From a halophilic archaeon SHRA6 (lineage in GTDB: Archaea > Halobacteriota > Halobacteria > Halobacteriales > Haloferacaceae): a stretch of DNA of 64,000 nt. The notes under the pieces are model-generated. The model had not been told where the DNA came from. It saw only the letters and a list, made by a program, of their open reading frames with translations, and did no database searches. Numbering within the stretch: position 1 is the stretch's first letter; every line of letters starts with the position of its first letter. A program made the position numbers and the translations under genes. The stretch lies in NCBI GenBank assembly GCA_005239175.1, contig SOPS01000001.1, positions 62,001-126,000 of the forward strand. The letters run 5' to 3'. Shown piece by piece: positions 43,256 to 53,142 of the stretch.

Positions 43256-43891
43256 TCAGCCGTCCAGCGGCTCCTGTAACGCCTCCTCGATCGGCTCGTC
43301 GCCAGCCGCGAGTTCGAACGTTTCGCCATACGTGCTCTCGGCCCCGAGCGCCGCGACCAGCGTCCGGGAGACGTCCTCGCGTGGGATCTCGACGTCGTCC
43401 CCAGCGAGATTGGCGCCGGTTCTGATCCGTCCGGTTCCGTCCTCGTCCGTCAGCGGTCCGGGCCGGACGATCGTGTACGTCAGGTCACTCTCCTGTAGGT
43501 ACTCGTCGGCCTCAGCCTTCGCCTGGAGGTACTCTCGCAGCTCTTTCGGACCATTCTCGGGCCGATCGGCGTTAATCGAGCTGAGCATCACGAACCGTTT
43601 GATGCCTCCGGATTCGGCCTCGTCGACGAGGTTGATCGCGCCGTCGCGGTCGACGCCCCACACGTCCTCGCCGCCCGAGCCTGCGGCGAAAATGATCGCG
43701 TCGATTCCCTCGACGGCGTGCGAGACGTCCCCGGTCAGATCCGCGACGACCGGCTCGGCACCCAGATCTTCGATGTCCGACGCTTGCGACTCCGATCGAA
43801 CCATCCCCCGAACACCGTGGTCGCTCTCGGCGAGGATGTGGGTCGCGTGCTGGCCGACCTGTCCGTGTGAACCGACAACGAGTACGTTCAT
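43256..43891 (-). CDS. NAD(P)-binding atypical SDR protein
   Basis: A 211-residue protein of the NmrA/atypical SDR group: MNVLVVGSHGQVGQHATHIL has the nucleotide loop GSHGQVG, and further segments are VVADLTGDVSHAVEGIDAIIFAAGSG, KRFVMLSSINADRPENG and YTIVRPGPLTDEDGTG. The ATG at 43891 is used; the frame extends upstream without homology. Such proteins bind NAD(P) as sensors or reductases. Confidence 0.88.
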   Translation of the reverse strand: MNVLVVGSHGQVGQHATHILAESDHGVRGMVRSESQASDIEDLGAEPVVADLTGDVSHAVEGIDAIIFAAGSGGEDVWGVDRDGAINLVDEAESGGIKRFVMLSSINADRPENGPKELREYLQAKAEADEYLQESDLTYTIVRPGPLTDEDGTGRIRTGANLAGDDVEIPREDVSRTLVAALGAESTYGETFELAAGDEPIEEALQEPLDG

Positions 43892-44045
43892 ACCTATATC
43901 TCGGTTGGCATCATAAAGAGGGTAGCGGCGATCGGGGGCCCCGGGAGCGACGCAATAGAGTACATGGGACCACGTTGTGGTGAGTGCCGGATACCTCAAT
44001 GACCTCGCGACCAACCTTGTGACAGCGCGCGGTCCCGACGCACGA

Positions 44046-45443
44046 TCAGAGACTGGAGGGAGCCACGTTGCACACGTCGCGGAAGGCACCCTGGACGACC
44101 TCCGAGATAGCGGGGTGGACGTGGATCGTCTCTGCGATCAGCTCTGCATCGGCACCCGCTGCGACGGCCGTGCTCACCTCGTGAATCATCGTTGACGCCT
44201 CCGGTCCGATGATGTGACAGCCGAGAACCTCGCCCTCGCTCCCCACGATGGCCTTCGCGAATCCGCCCTCGTTACGCAGCGCCACCCCGAGCGCCGTGTC
44301 GTCGTAGGCGCAGGTCCCCACCTCGTAGTCGATCCCCTCGTCGAGATCACCCTCGTTTTGCCCGAGGCTGGCGACCTGCGGCGACCCGAAGATGGCGTGA
44401 GCCATCCCTGGGTACTCGACCGGTCGATCGTTCCCGCGAACGGCGTTCTCGACGACGTATTTGGCCTCTTTGTCACCAGCGTGTTTGAACATATAGTTGC
44501 CCGCGATATCGCCCATTGCGTAGACGCCGTCGACCGACGTACGGAGGTACTCGTCGGTTTCGACGAACCCCTGTTCGTCGGTCTCGATGCCGGCTGCGGA
44601 GACGTTCCAGAGATCGCTGTTCGGTTTCCGGCCCGTTGCCATCAGGAGCCGGTCACCGCGAACATTGATCTCCTCGCCACCGTCCGACTCGGCGGTGACC
44701 ACGCGCTCGCTGTCCTCATTTGCGATTGCCGTCGCTTCGAATCCGAGGTGTAACTCGTGTTTCTCCCGGTAGGCTTCGGTAAGGCGCTCGGCGATCGCCG
44801 CGTCCTCTCGGGCAGCGAGTGCGTCGCCGCGACCGACGATCGTCACGTCGCTGCCTACTTGGGAGAAGAAGTGACTCAACTCGACGGCGATGTAGCCGCC
44901 GCCGACCACGACGAGTCGGTCGGGAAGCGCGTCGAGCCGAAGCGCTTCGTCGCTCGTAAGGTAGGGCGTTTCCTCGGTCCCGTCGATGGAATCCGGGATC
45001 ATCGGTCGGCTACCGCCCGCCAGTACGATTTTCTCGGCAGTGAGCCGGTCGCCATCCCGGCCGTCGCTGCCGTTGACTTCCACCGCGTGTGGGCCGACGA
45101 AGCGTCCCTCGGTCTGATAGAAGGTGAGGTTGCTTCGGTTGCGCGCGCGGCGGGCCTTCTCCTCAGCCGCCTCAGTGACGGTCTCTATCACGTTGTCAAC
45201 GATTTCGGCGAACGAGACGCCATCGACGGAACCCTCGATACCGAACTCGTCGGCGTGACGGATGGTCTCGGCGATGTCTGCGCGGTGAATGAGTTTTTTC
45301 GAGGGGTTACAGCCGCGATTTAGACAGGTGCCGCCGAGCTGCCCTCGCTCGACGAGCGCCGTGTCCATCCCCGCGTCGGCCGCCGCCGCGGCGACCTGAT
45401 TTCCGGTTCCACCACCGAGCACGATGAGGTCGTAATCAGTCAT
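44046..45443 (-). CDS. FAD-dependent pyridine nucleotide-disulfide oxidoreductase
   Basis: A 465-residue class I flavoprotein disulfide reductase. FAD binding is LIVLGGGTGNQVAAAAADAG, the redox cysteines are GGTCLNRGCNPSKKLIH, the NAD(P) site is RLVVVGGGYIAVELSHFF and the C-terminal dimer domain ends with HPAISEVVQGAF, holding the His-Glu pair. It could be a dihydrolipoyl dehydrogenase, or the haloarchaeal bis-gamma-glutamylcystine reductase that keeps gamma-glutamylcysteine reduced. No 2-oxoacid dehydrogenase genes are adjacent, which makes the second option attractive. The ATG at 45443 is used. Confidence 0.88.
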   Translation of the reverse strand: MTDYDLIVLGGGTGNQVAAAAADAGMDTALVERGQLGGTCLNRGCNPSKKLIHRADIAETIRHADEFGIEGSVDGVSFAEIVDNVIETVTEAAEEKARRARNRSNLTFYQTEGRFVGPHAVEVNGSDGRDGDRLTAEKIVLAGGSRPMIPDSIDGTEETPYLTSDEALRLDALPDRLVVVGGGYIAVELSHFFSQVGSDVTIVGRGDALAAREDAAIAERLTEAYREKHELHLGFEATAIANEDSERVVTAESDGGEEINVRGDRLLMATGRKPNSDLWNVSAAGIETDEQGFVETDEYLRTSVDGVYAMGDIAGNYMFKHAGDKEAKYVVENAVRGNDRPVEYPGMAHAIFGSPQVASLGQNEGDLDEGIDYEVGTCAYDDTALGVALRNEGGFAKAIVGSEGEVLGCHIIGPEASTMIHEVSTAVAAGADAELIAETIHVHPAISEVVQGAFRDVCNVAPSSL

Positions 45444-45665
45444 CCTGCCTATCGGTTGGGTGCTCAGGGGATAGCTTCTTTTGCTTGGGAGGGTAGCCAT
45501 GGCCCTATCCCTGTTCGTTTTTCCAGACCCTGGGCGCGAATTGAGCTGATGGAGCTCATACGTATACGAGCATAATCTTGTCGAGTTCTGTCACTCACTT
45601 ACTCAAAAAGACACGAGACTGAAAAATCGAGGGAGTTCAAATTTGTATGAATCGAACATAACATT

Positions 45666-47144
45666 ATGTCCTTAGGAGATAGCATAGCAGGATCGGAGTG
45701 GGATCAGATGTATATTAACGGTGAGTGGGTCGATGCCACCGGTGGCGAGACGCTCGAGGTGTCAAATCCGTCGACACGAAAAGCGTTTGCCGAGGTGCCC
45801 GCAGCGACAAAACAGGACGTGGATGCGGCCTACGAGGCGGCTGAGCGAGCGCAGCCGGGCTGGGAGGCTACTTCACGCGCCGACCGGAACGATCTCGTGA
45901 AGGCAGCACTCGGCACGATCGAGGAACGCTCCGATGAACTCGTCGAGTTACTTGCGCGTGAGGGCGGGAGTGCAAGCAGCAAGGCCCGCGGGGAAGTCGC
46001 CCTCACGCTGAGCGACTTCCAGACCGCACTCGACCTCGCCCCGCCGGAGGAGGAGGTTAGAGACTCGACGTTTACCGAGGGCAAGCGCCATCACATCGTC
46101 GAGGAACCGGTTGGCGTTGTCGGCATCATCTCGCCGTGGAACTACCCCGTGCACCTGACCACCCGCGCACTGGCTCCGGCGCTCGCGCTCGGGAATACAG
46201 TTGTGGTCAAACCGGCCTCGGATACGCCGATCTCGGGTGGACTCTTCTTGGCAGAGATCGCCGACGAGGTTGGGTTTCCGGATGGCGTCGTAAACGTGGT
46301 TACCGGCCGAGGGTCGGAGATCGGCGATCGTATGGCCGGGCACCCGGTGCCGCGTGTGATCTCTTTCACTGGCTCAACCACCGTCGGCAAGCAAGTCGCC
46401 AGCCAAGCGGGTAACAGTATCACTCTGCCGGCCCTCGAACTCGGCGGCAACGGTCCGAACGTCGTCACCGAAGATGTCGACATCGACAGGGCCGCTCGGA
46501 TCGGAGCGGTCGGGTCATTCACCCACCAGGGACAGGTCTGCATTTCCATCAACCGACATATCGTCCACGAGGACGTTTACGACGACTACGTCGAGAAACT
46601 GACTAGCTACGCGGATTCACTCGACATGGGAGATCCCACCACGAATGAGGTCACTCTTGGACCACTAATCAACGAGTCTCAGCTTGATACCATCACGGAG
46701 TTCGTCGACCAGTCTGTTGAGCAGGGTGCGACCCTCGAGACCGGTGGTGAGGCCGACGAACTGTTCTTCGAACCGACGGTCCTCTCTGGTGTAACTAATG
46801 AGATGGCGGCTGCCTGCAACGAACACTTCGGTCCGGTTGCACCGGTAATTCCTGTCGGCTCTGACGAGGAGGCAGTTGAGGTTGCGAATGATACGGAATA
46901 CGGGCTTTCGGCTTCAGTCCAGTGTGATGACAATGCCCGAGCGTGCTCTCTGGCTGACCAAATCGAATGCGGGATGGTCCACATCAACGATCACCCAATC
47001 CAAGACGAGCCCAATGCACCGTTTGGTGGACTCAAACAGTCTGGCCTTGGCCGCTATAACGGTGAATGGGTGCGGGATGAACTCCTCGAGGAAAAGTGGA
47101 TATCGGTCCAGCACGAGGAACGTGAGTACGGTCTGCTTGACTGA
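45666..47144 (+). CDS. Aldehyde dehydrogenase
   Basis: A 492-residue ALDH superfamily enzyme. Family markers are GIISPWNYPVHLTTRALAPALALGNTVVVKPA, the catalytic Glu strand PALELGGNGPNVV and the catalytic Cys in FTHQGQVCISINR near residue 293. It oxidises aldehydes to acids with NAD(P). The gene is isolated between the divergent flavoprotein gene and the mre11 operon, so the substrate cannot be inferred. Confidence 0.95.
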   Translation: MSLGDSIAGSEWDQMYINGEWVDATGGETLEVSNPSTRKAFAEVPAATKQDVDAAYEAAERAQPGWEATSRADRNDLVKAALGTIEERSDELVELLAREGGSASSKARGEVALTLSDFQTALDLAPPEEEVRDSTFTEGKRHHIVEEPVGVVGIISPWNYPVHLTTRALAPALALGNTVVVKPASDTPISGGLFLAEIADEVGFPDGVVNVVTGRGSEIGDRMAGHPVPRVISFTGSTTVGKQVASQAGNSITLPALELGGNGPNVVTEDVDIDRAARIGAVGSFTHQGQVCISINRHIVHEDVYDDYVEKLTSYADSLDMGDPTTNEVTLGPLINESQLDTITEFVDQSVEQGATLETGGEADELFFEPTVLSGVTNEMAAACNEHFGPVAPVIPVGSDEEAVEVANDTEYGLSASVQCDDNARACSLADQIECGMVHINDHPIQDEPNAPFGGLKQSGLGRYNGEWVRDELLEEKWISVQHEEREYGLLD

Positions 47145-47282
47145 TCGGGATTATCGTAGACGGTCTCTGCTGAGGGATCGAGACACAGGGTCAAAAGATG
47201 GGTATCGAAGTCTCCGGATGGCTACGATAACCCCTATGAAACGACGTGCTTCACCCGGAGCAGTTCCGCCGTTCTAATGACT

Positions 47283-47356
47283 GCTGAATGCAACCTCTGT
47301 ATCCAGCACGACTGCTGATACCGATCGTCTGTAGCGGATTTCAAGAAGGCCGAACG
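47283..47356 (-). repeat. Dispersed repeat family, copy 4, in a 386-bp gene-free stretch
   Basis: On the minus strand GGCCTTCTTGAAATCC is followed by a GATCGGTAT element and GTGCTGGATACAGAGG, the same order as in the copies at 18092, 18812 and 42930. It is the most diverged of the four. It lies inside the gene-free stretch 47145-47530, which otherwise shows no supported gene. Confidence 0.5.
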
Positions 47357-47530
47357 TTTGTAACGCTTTGCAACAGGCACCTCAAATTCTAGCCAGAGAG
47401 AGCCTAAATCAGCAGTTCTTGAAACAAAGTGGAAAAGTAATTGCAAACGCTACTAGTGTCGATCGGCCGAGTTTCACTTCCGCCGCACTCGCGGAACGCC
47501 TATCAGCCCCGACGGACAAAGCGGAGATAG

Positions 47531-48961
47531 ATGACACGGGTGATCCACACCGGCGACACCCACATTGGGTATCGACAGTACCACTCGCCGGAGCGACGAC
47601 AGGACTTCCTCGACGCCTTCGAGGCGGTGATCGACGATGCAATCGACGACAGCGTCGACGCGGTGATTCACGCGGGCGATCTATTCCATGATCGCCGCCC
47701 AGAGCTACGCGACCTGTTGGGGACGCTGTCGATTCTCCGACGGCTCGACGACGCGGGAATCCCGTTTCTCGCAGTCGTGGGCAATCACGAGTCGACGCGC
47801 AGCGGACAGTGGCTCGATCTGTTCGAACGGCTGGGGCTTGCGACCCGTCTGGGGGCCGAGCCGATCGAACTTGGGGAGGTCGCGTTCTACGGCCTCGATC
47901 ACGTTCCCGAATCGCGCCGGGACGAGCTCACCTACCAGTTCGATCCGAGCGACGCGGCACACGACGTGCTCGTGAGCCATGGGCTCTTCACGCCGTTTGC
48001 ACACGCCAACTGGGACACTGAACACGTTTTGGAGGCTTCGACCGTACCGTTCGACGCGGTCTTGCTCGGAGATAACCACGCCCCAGGCGTCGAGACGGTC
48101 GACGACACGTGGGTAACGTACTGCGGATCGACCGAGCGCGCGAGCGCGAGTGAACGCGATCCCCGTGGGTACAACCTCGTGGATTTCAGCGATCGAATCG
48201 ACATCCGCCGACGGTCGATCGACACTCGGCCGTTCGTTTTCATTGACGTCGAGCTTGGCGAATCCGAGGGACCGGCTGTCGTCCGCGAACGGCTCCGACA
48301 ACACGACGTCACCGACGCAGTCGTCATCGTCAAACTCACCGGCGAAGGAGAGCCGGTCACCCCTGCTGAAATCGAGGCGGAGGCGCTCGATCGCGGCGCG
48401 CTGGTCGCGCGCGTGAGCGATGACAGAAACAAGGGGGCAAACGCAGCCGCCGACCTCGGTGTCGAGTTCGCTGATCCTGACGCGGCGGTCGACGAAGCGA
48501 TCGCAGACATGGGGCTGTCGACCGCTGGCGAGGCGATCGACGAACTTGTCCGGACAGAAACGATCGCCGATACAAACATCCGCGAGCGGACGAAACAGCA
48601 CGTGAGTGAGCTGCTCGAGGAGGGCTTCGAAGCGTTCGAACCGGTCATGGGCGACGACCAAGAGTCCCAACCCGAAACGGGCGATCAAGAATCTCAATCA
48701 GAGAACGACGATCGAGAGTCTCAATCAGAGAACGACGATCGAGAGTCTCAATCAGAAAAAGACGATCGAGAGCCCCAACCGAAGACCGAACCAGAACCAA
48801 GCAAAACGGACAGCTCCGGCGCAGAAACCGGCGGAAAAAGTGTCACTGGAGAGAGGGAGGCATCGGCAGAACCGACGGCCGAAGAGTCGGGACAAGGCGG
48901 AGACACAGAAACATCAAAACAAAACGCCGACGGCCAGGCGTCAATGGGTGAGTTCCTATGA
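47531..48961 (+). CDS. mre11: DNA double-strand break repair nuclease Mre11
   Basis: A 476-residue protein. The phosphoesterase motifs are in order: GDTHIGY, HAGDLFHDRRP, VVGNHES, LVSHGLF and LLGDNHAPG, all near the N-terminal half and binding two manganese ions. The C-terminal 110 residues are acidic and disordered, with a 9-residue repeat (DDRESQSEN) in several copies between about 48690 and 48780. It acts with Rad50 in resection of DNA breaks. Its stop overlaps the rad50 start by four bases. Confidence 0.95.
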   Translation: MTRVIHTGDTHIGYRQYHSPERRQDFLDAFEAVIDDAIDDSVDAVIHAGDLFHDRRPELRDLLGTLSILRRLDDAGIPFLAVVGNHESTRSGQWLDLFERLGLATRLGAEPIELGEVAFYGLDHVPESRRDELTYQFDPSDAAHDVLVSHGLFTPFAHANWDTEHVLEASTVPFDAVLLGDNHAPGVETVDDTWVTYCGSTERASASERDPRGYNLVDFSDRIDIRRRSIDTRPFVFIDVELGESEGPAVVRERLRQHDVTDAVVIVKLTGEGEPVTPAEIEAEALDRGALVARVSDDRNKGANAAADLGVEFADPDAAVDEAIADMGLSTAGEAIDELVRTETIADTNIRERTKQHVSELLEEGFEAFEPVMGDDQESQPETGDQESQSENDDRESQSENDDRESQSEKDDREPQPKTEPEPSKTDSSGAETGGKSVTGEREASAEPTAEESGQGGDTETSKQNADGQASMGEFL

Positions 48962-51639
48962 GAGTGACGCGCCTGTTCGTCGAGCAGTTCAAACCCTACG
49001 GCGAGGGTACAGTCGAGCTTCGCGACGGCGTAACCGTAATCCACGGCGTCAACGGGAGTGGAAAGTCCTCGCTTTTAGAAGCAATATTTTTCGCCCTTTA
49101 CGGCTCGAAGGCGCTCGATGGAACGCTCGAAGACGTGATGACAAACGGCGCGGACGAGTCGACGATCGAACTCGGCTTCGTCCACAACGGCGACGAGTAC
49201 GAGATTCGCCGGGAGCTGAAACGTTCGGGCGATCGCGTTTCCACCCGAACGTGCGTACTCGAAGGGCCAGACGTGTCGATCGACGGCGCGCGTGACGTAC
49301 GGGAGTTTGTGACGGAACTGTTGCGCATGGACGCGGAAGCGTTCGTTAACTGCGCGTACGTCCAACAGGGCGAGGTAAACAAGCTGATCAACGCGACGCC
49401 GGCTCAACGGCAGCGGATGATCGACGACCTCCTCCAGCTTGGTGTCCTCGAAGCGTACCGAAACCGCGCCGGACAGGCACGACTCGGCGTTGAGGACGTG
49501 CGCTCGAATGCCGAAGGGGCGCTCGAAGCGGTCGAAGAACAGATTGAATCAAAAGAAAAAGACGATCCGTACAGCCGGCTCAACGCGATCGAATCGAAGA
49601 TCAACGACGTCGACGAACGGATCGAACACTACGAAACACAGCGCAGTGAGGCCGAATCGACCAGAGACGAGGCCGAAGCGACACTGTCGGCGTACGAAGA
49701 ACAGCGCGAGCGGCTCGAATCGATCGAAGAATCGATCGCCGAGATCGAATCCGATATCGCCGAGACCGCCGCCGAGCGTGAGACACTGCAGGAACAGATC
49801 GTCGAAGCGCGCGAACGTATCGACGAGATAGACGAACAGATCGACGAGATCTGTGCCTCACTCGACATCGAGGCGACCGATCCAGCGTCGATCGACGGCT
49901 ACAGGGAGAATCTACAGGAAACAAAAGCCGAGCACAAATCCGATCGTGAAGAGGCGACAGTGGAAAAGACGGCGTTCGAAAACCAGGCCAACGCGCTCGA
50001 AGAGAAGGCCGAACGACTCCGCGAGGAGGCCGAGCGTCGGGAAACCGCAGCCGAACAACTCGAATCGGAAGCCCACGCGCTCGCCGAACAGATCCAAGAG
50101 CGCGAGGCGAAACGCACCAAGCTTATCGACGAACGAGAGACGCTTCGTGAGCGCTTCGACGAAACGCCAGTGGCATATGGCGAGGCGTCGACGTATCTCG
50201 AAACCCAGCAGTCGACTCGCCAGGAGCTTGTGACCGAACGAGCGGAGCTGAATGCGTCGATCGACGCGCTCCGATCGGATATCGAAGAGGCCGAAGCGCT
50301 GCGCGAGGCCGGCAAGTGCCCCGAGTGCGGCCAGCCGGTCGAGGAATCGCCGCACGTCGACGGGATCGAGGAGGACAGAGCAGAACTCGAAAACAAACTC
50401 GAAGCGCGCGAATCGCTTGAAGAACAGATCACCACAACCGAAGAGACGATCGAAACCGCAGAAACGCTCGTCGAGGCCGAATCGCGGATGGACGAGATCG
50501 ACACGACAGTCGAACTGCTCGAAGAACGACTCGAGGAGATGCGCGAAACCCAACGTGAAAAACAAGACGAGGCGGCTACGAAGCGCGAAGCGGCCGAAGA
50601 GCGCCGATCGGAGGCCGAGTCGATCGCTGCGGACGCAACACAAAAACGCGAGGATGCTGCCGCGGCCGACGAGCGAATTGAGGCAATCGGCGATCGCCTC
50701 GATGATATCGATGCCGAGCTCGATCGAATCGATCGGGTTGAGTCTCTTCGCGACGATCGAGCCGCCGTCGAAGAGCAGACAGAGCGGATGCACGAAAAGC
50801 GAGCAGAACTCGAGTCCAGAAACGACGAGCGCCGCGAGTGGCTCACAGCGCGCCGCACCGAACGCGACGAGTTGGCGGCCGCGGTTGATGACGAAGCGAT
50901 CGAGGCGGCCCGCGAGCGAAAACAGAAAGCAGTGGACTACATCAAACAGGTGACCGCTGAGCTGGAGTCTTTGGCCGAGCGCCGTGACGACCTGACGGAT
51001 ACCCGTGGTGCAATCAGAGCCGACATCGAGCAGCTCGAATCACTCAGGGATCGCCAGGAGGCGCTGTCGACCCGCGTCGACGCACTCAATTCACTTACTG
51101 AGGAGACGACAGCAATCGAGTCGCTGTACGGCGAGTTACGAGCGAGCCTCCGACAGCAGAACGTCGACACACTCGAACGGATGCTCAACGAGATCTTCGA
51201 GCTCGTCTACGCTAACGACGCCTACTCGCACATCGAACTCGACGGCGACTACGAGCTATCGGTGTTTCAAAAGGACGGCGACCGCCTCGATCCCGAGCAG
51301 CTTTCGGGCGGCGAACGCGCGTTGTTCAACCTCAGTCTTCGGTGTGCGATCTACCGACTACTCGCGGAGGGAATCGACGGCGCGGCTCCGACGCCGCCAC
51401 TGATTCTCGACGAGCCGACCGTCTTCTTGGATACGGGTCACGTCTCGCGGCTGGTGGATCTGGTCGCCGAAATGCGCGGGTTCGGGGTCAGCCAGATCCT
51501 CATCGTGAGCCACGATGACGAGCTGATCGCTGCAGCGGACGATCTGGTCACCGTTGAGAAGGATCCCACGACGAACCGATCGACGGTTCGCCGAGAGTCC
51601 GCGCCATCGCTGTCAGCGCTGCAGTCTGCAGACGACTGA
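48958..51639 (+). CDS. rad50: DNA double-strand break repair ATPase Rad50
   Basis: An 893-residue SMC-like protein: N-terminal Walker A GVNGSGKSS (residues 30-38), two long coiled coils (about 170-440 and 470-720), a zinc hook CPECGQPV near residue 457, then the signature LSGGERALFNLSLRCAIYRLL and Walker B LILDEPTVFLDTGHV. The hook dimerises two Rad50 arms to bridge DNA ends. It is coupled to mre11 by an ATGA overlap. Confidence 0.97.
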   Translation: MRVTRLFVEQFKPYGEGTVELRDGVTVIHGVNGSGKSSLLEAIFFALYGSKALDGTLEDVMTNGADESTIELGFVHNGDEYEIRRELKRSGDRVSTRTCVLEGPDVSIDGARDVREFVTELLRMDAEAFVNCAYVQQGEVNKLINATPAQRQRMIDDLLQLGVLEAYRNRAGQARLGVEDVRSNAEGALEAVEEQIESKEKDDPYSRLNAIESKINDVDERIEHYETQRSEAESTRDEAEATLSAYEEQRERLESIEESIAEIESDIAETAAERETLQEQIVEARERIDEIDEQIDEICASLDIEATDPASIDGYRENLQETKAEHKSDREEATVEKTAFENQANALEEKAERLREEAERRETAAEQLESEAHALAEQIQEREAKRTKLIDERETLRERFDETPVAYGEASTYLETQQSTRQELVTERAELNASIDALRSDIEEAEALREAGKCPECGQPVEESPHVDGIEEDRAELENKLEARESLEEQITTTEETIETAETLVEAESRMDEIDTTVELLEERLEEMRETQREKQDEAATKREAAEERRSEAESIAADATQKREDAAAADERIEAIGDRLDDIDAELDRIDRVESLRDDRAAVEEQTERMHEKRAELESRNDERREWLTARRTERDELAAAVDDEAIEAARERKQKAVDYIKQVTAELESLAERRDDLTDTRGAIRADIEQLESLRDRQEALSTRVDALNSLTEETTAIESLYGELRASLRQQNVDTLERMLNEIFELVYANDAYSHIELDGDYELSVFQKDGDRLDPEQLSGGERALFNLSLRCAIYRLLAEGIDGAAPTPPLILDEPTVFLDTGHVSRLVDLVAEMRGFGVSQILIVSHDDELIAAADDLVTVEKDPTTNRSTVRRESAPSLSALQSADD

Positions 51640-51674
51640 GGCTGCCTCTTTTCGGGGATCAGACGGGTCAGTCG

Positions 51675-51809
51675 CTCCTCGGGACTCAAGCGATTCAGTC
51701 ACTCCTCGGGACTCAAGCGATTCAGTCACTCCTCGGGACTCAAGCGATTCAGTCACTCCTCGGGACTCAAGCGATTCAGTCACTCCTCGGGACTCAAGCG
51801 ATTCAGTCG
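51675..51809. repeat. 27-bp minisatellite, five near-identical tandem copies
   Basis: A 27-base unit (CTCCTCGGGACTCAAGCGAT followed by TCAGTCA) begins at 51675, 51702, 51729, 51756 and 51783, all virtually identical. It lies between the rad50 stop and the end of the convergent DUF7346-type gene, and its last bases reach the latter's stop codon. Near-identity points to recent expansion. It is not a CRISPR, as there are no unique spacers. Confidence 0.9.
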
Positions 51810-52258
51810 CTCGTTGTCTCGACGCCGTCGGATTCGATCGATCGAAGCGCCTTGATGCCCGCAACCGCAAGCGGGGTAGCTTCGTAGCCGCGAGTGCCGG
51901 CGACGTGGGTCTCGTCAACGAGTCCCGCCGCGCGGAACTCTGAGAGCAGCCCAAGGAGGTCGCTCTCACAGAGGTCAGAGACGGCAACGAGATCGACAGC
52001 AGCGATCGGTCCGCGGTCGACCACGGTGACGAGGAGGCCGATCGAGGGGTCGTTGTGTGTCGCCGAAAGAATTCGACGAACCGGCCCCGGAATCGCCAAC
52101 GCGGCCGTTGTGAGCGCCGATTCGTCCGTAACGAGTTCGAGTTCCGATCGTGGGCGATACAGCTCCGTGCCGGATTCTGGGTCGTACAGCAGGGCTGACT
52201 CACTGGACTCCTTGCGGAGGAGGTACGTCTTGCCGTCTGCGTCGCGGACCGTTCGCAT
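51803..52258 (-). CDS. Conserved haloarchaeal protein (DUF7346-type)
   Basis: A 151-residue protein. The start is MRTVRDADGKTYLLRKESSESALLYDPESGTELY; the second half is a winged-helix-like region (LVAVSDLCESDLLGLLSEFRAAGLVDETHV). I recall it as a family (DUF7346) kept near rad50 in haloarchaea, perhaps a regulator. The ATG at 52258 is chosen over a TTG two codons earlier. It is convergent with rad50. Confidence 0.8.
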   Translation of the reverse strand: MRTVRDADGKTYLLRKESSESALLYDPESGTELYRPRSELELVTDESALTTAALAIPGPVRRILSATHNDPSIGLLVTVVDRGPIAAVDLVAVSDLCESDLLGLLSEFRAAGLVDETHVAGTRGYEATPLAVAGIKALRSIESDGVETTSD

Positions 52259-52283
52259 GGACAACTCTCTGAGCGGCAGGGAG

Positions 52284-52685
52284 TTAGCCGTTTTGCGGTG
52301 GCCCCCGATCGGATTTGGCGGCTACGTACGCGTTGTGGGCGCGGTACTGTCGATACGTCTGTGCGATCGCGAAAAGCCCGATGGCGAGCAGTATCCCGCC
52401 GAGGTTGAGGTCGCCTCGGAAGGCAATAAACATCGCACCGAGACTCGTCGACAACAAGCCGACATTCGCGAAGATCACCGCAACGACGAATCGCTTCGTG
52501 ATGGCGGGGTCGGTGTCCTCGATCGCCTGTTCGAGCTGCTTGGACTCCGCTTCGATGTCGGTGGAGAACTCCCCGTCGCTGGTGGATCCGAGAAGCGGAA
52601 TTCCGCCCAGCTCCTCGCTGTCAGAGGCATACCGATTGACGTAGTCGGCGACCCGATCAGATGGCCCCTTTCCGTCGTTGCTCAT
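52284..52685 (-). CDS. Small membrane protein (DUF7322-type)
   Basis: A 133-residue protein: an acidic N-terminus (about 60 residues), then two transmembrane helices (FVVAVIFANVGLLSTSLGAMFIAF and LGGILLAIGLFAIAQTYRQYR). The ATG at 52685 is used. I recall a haloarchaeal family DUF7322 with this layout. It is 25 bases upstream of, and co-directional with, the DUF7346-type gene. Confidence 0.8.
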   Translation of the reverse strand: MSNDGKGPSDRVADYVNRYASDSEELGGIPLLGSTSDGEFSTDIEAESKQLEQAIEDTDPAITKRFVVAVIFANVGLLSTSLGAMFIAFRGDLNLGGILLAIGLFAIAQTYRQYRAHNAYVAAKSDRGPPQNG

Positions 52686-52805
52686 TGCACACTGTCGGAG
52701 AGCAAGCCGCAAAAACGTTGGTTTGTGGGCGACGATCGTTGAGAGTGGACGATCGATGACCGCCACATTCAGTAGTTGGGCGCAGGCGTATCTGTGTGGT
52801 CTCGA

Positions 52806-52985
52806 CTAGGCGTAGTCTTTGAGCCGAACGACGCTCGAGGATTCGAGCCAGGCGAGTGGATTCTGTGCGTCGTAGAATACCACGCCGTTCTCAACGTCGT
52901 ACATCTCAACGGTTGTCTCGCCCGCCGGGAGGGCGGGAGCTCCGTCAGCACGGTCCAACTCGTTGTCGTTGGCGCGGTTTGTCAT
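52806..52985 (-). CDS. Small acidic protein (DUF7331-type), 59 aa
   Basis: A 59-residue frame on the minus strand from ATG at 52985 to stop at 52806: MTNRANDNELDRADGAP, then TTVEMYDVENGVVFYDAQNP and LAWLESSSVVRLKDYA. I recall this as a conserved small haloarchaeal family (DUF7331). It is divergent from the polymerase gene. Confidence 0.8.
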   Translation of the reverse strand: MTNRANDNELDRADGAPALPAGETTVEMYDVENGVVFYDAQNPLAWLESSSVVRLKDYA

Positions 52986-53142
52986 ACCAACACATGGTAT
53001 ATCATAACAGGCTATATGTCTTTTGTTCAGTACAACGTTTTGCCGGACCCGAACAATCGAACAGGATCAACCAGTGACGATCGAACTGGAGCAACTGGCG
53101 AGGATCGAATCGGATCAGTTGCTGACGATCGAATGGCCGTCC

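Noticed and set aside
43029-43916. 295-residue plus-strand frame opposite the SDR-type gene.
   Set aside because: The SDR protein on the minus strand has a clear nucleotide-binding motif; the plus-strand frame is a Ser/Arg-rich shadow.
47234-47446. 70-residue minus-strand frame covering a dispersed repeat copy.
   Set aside because: Its composition is not haloarchaeal (few acidic residues) and it covers a repeat found elsewhere in other frames.
47705-48697. 330-residue antisense frame opposite mre11.
   Set aside because: Mre11 motifs on the plus strand are complete; the antisense frame has no recognisable domain.
51675-51809. Possible CRISPR array.
   Set aside because: The 27-base units are directly adjacent, without unique spacers; no cas genes are present.
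51613-52203. 196-residue minus-strand frame through the minisatellite.
   Set aside because: It is open only because the 27-base unit has no stop in that frame; it conflicts with the DUF7346-type gene.
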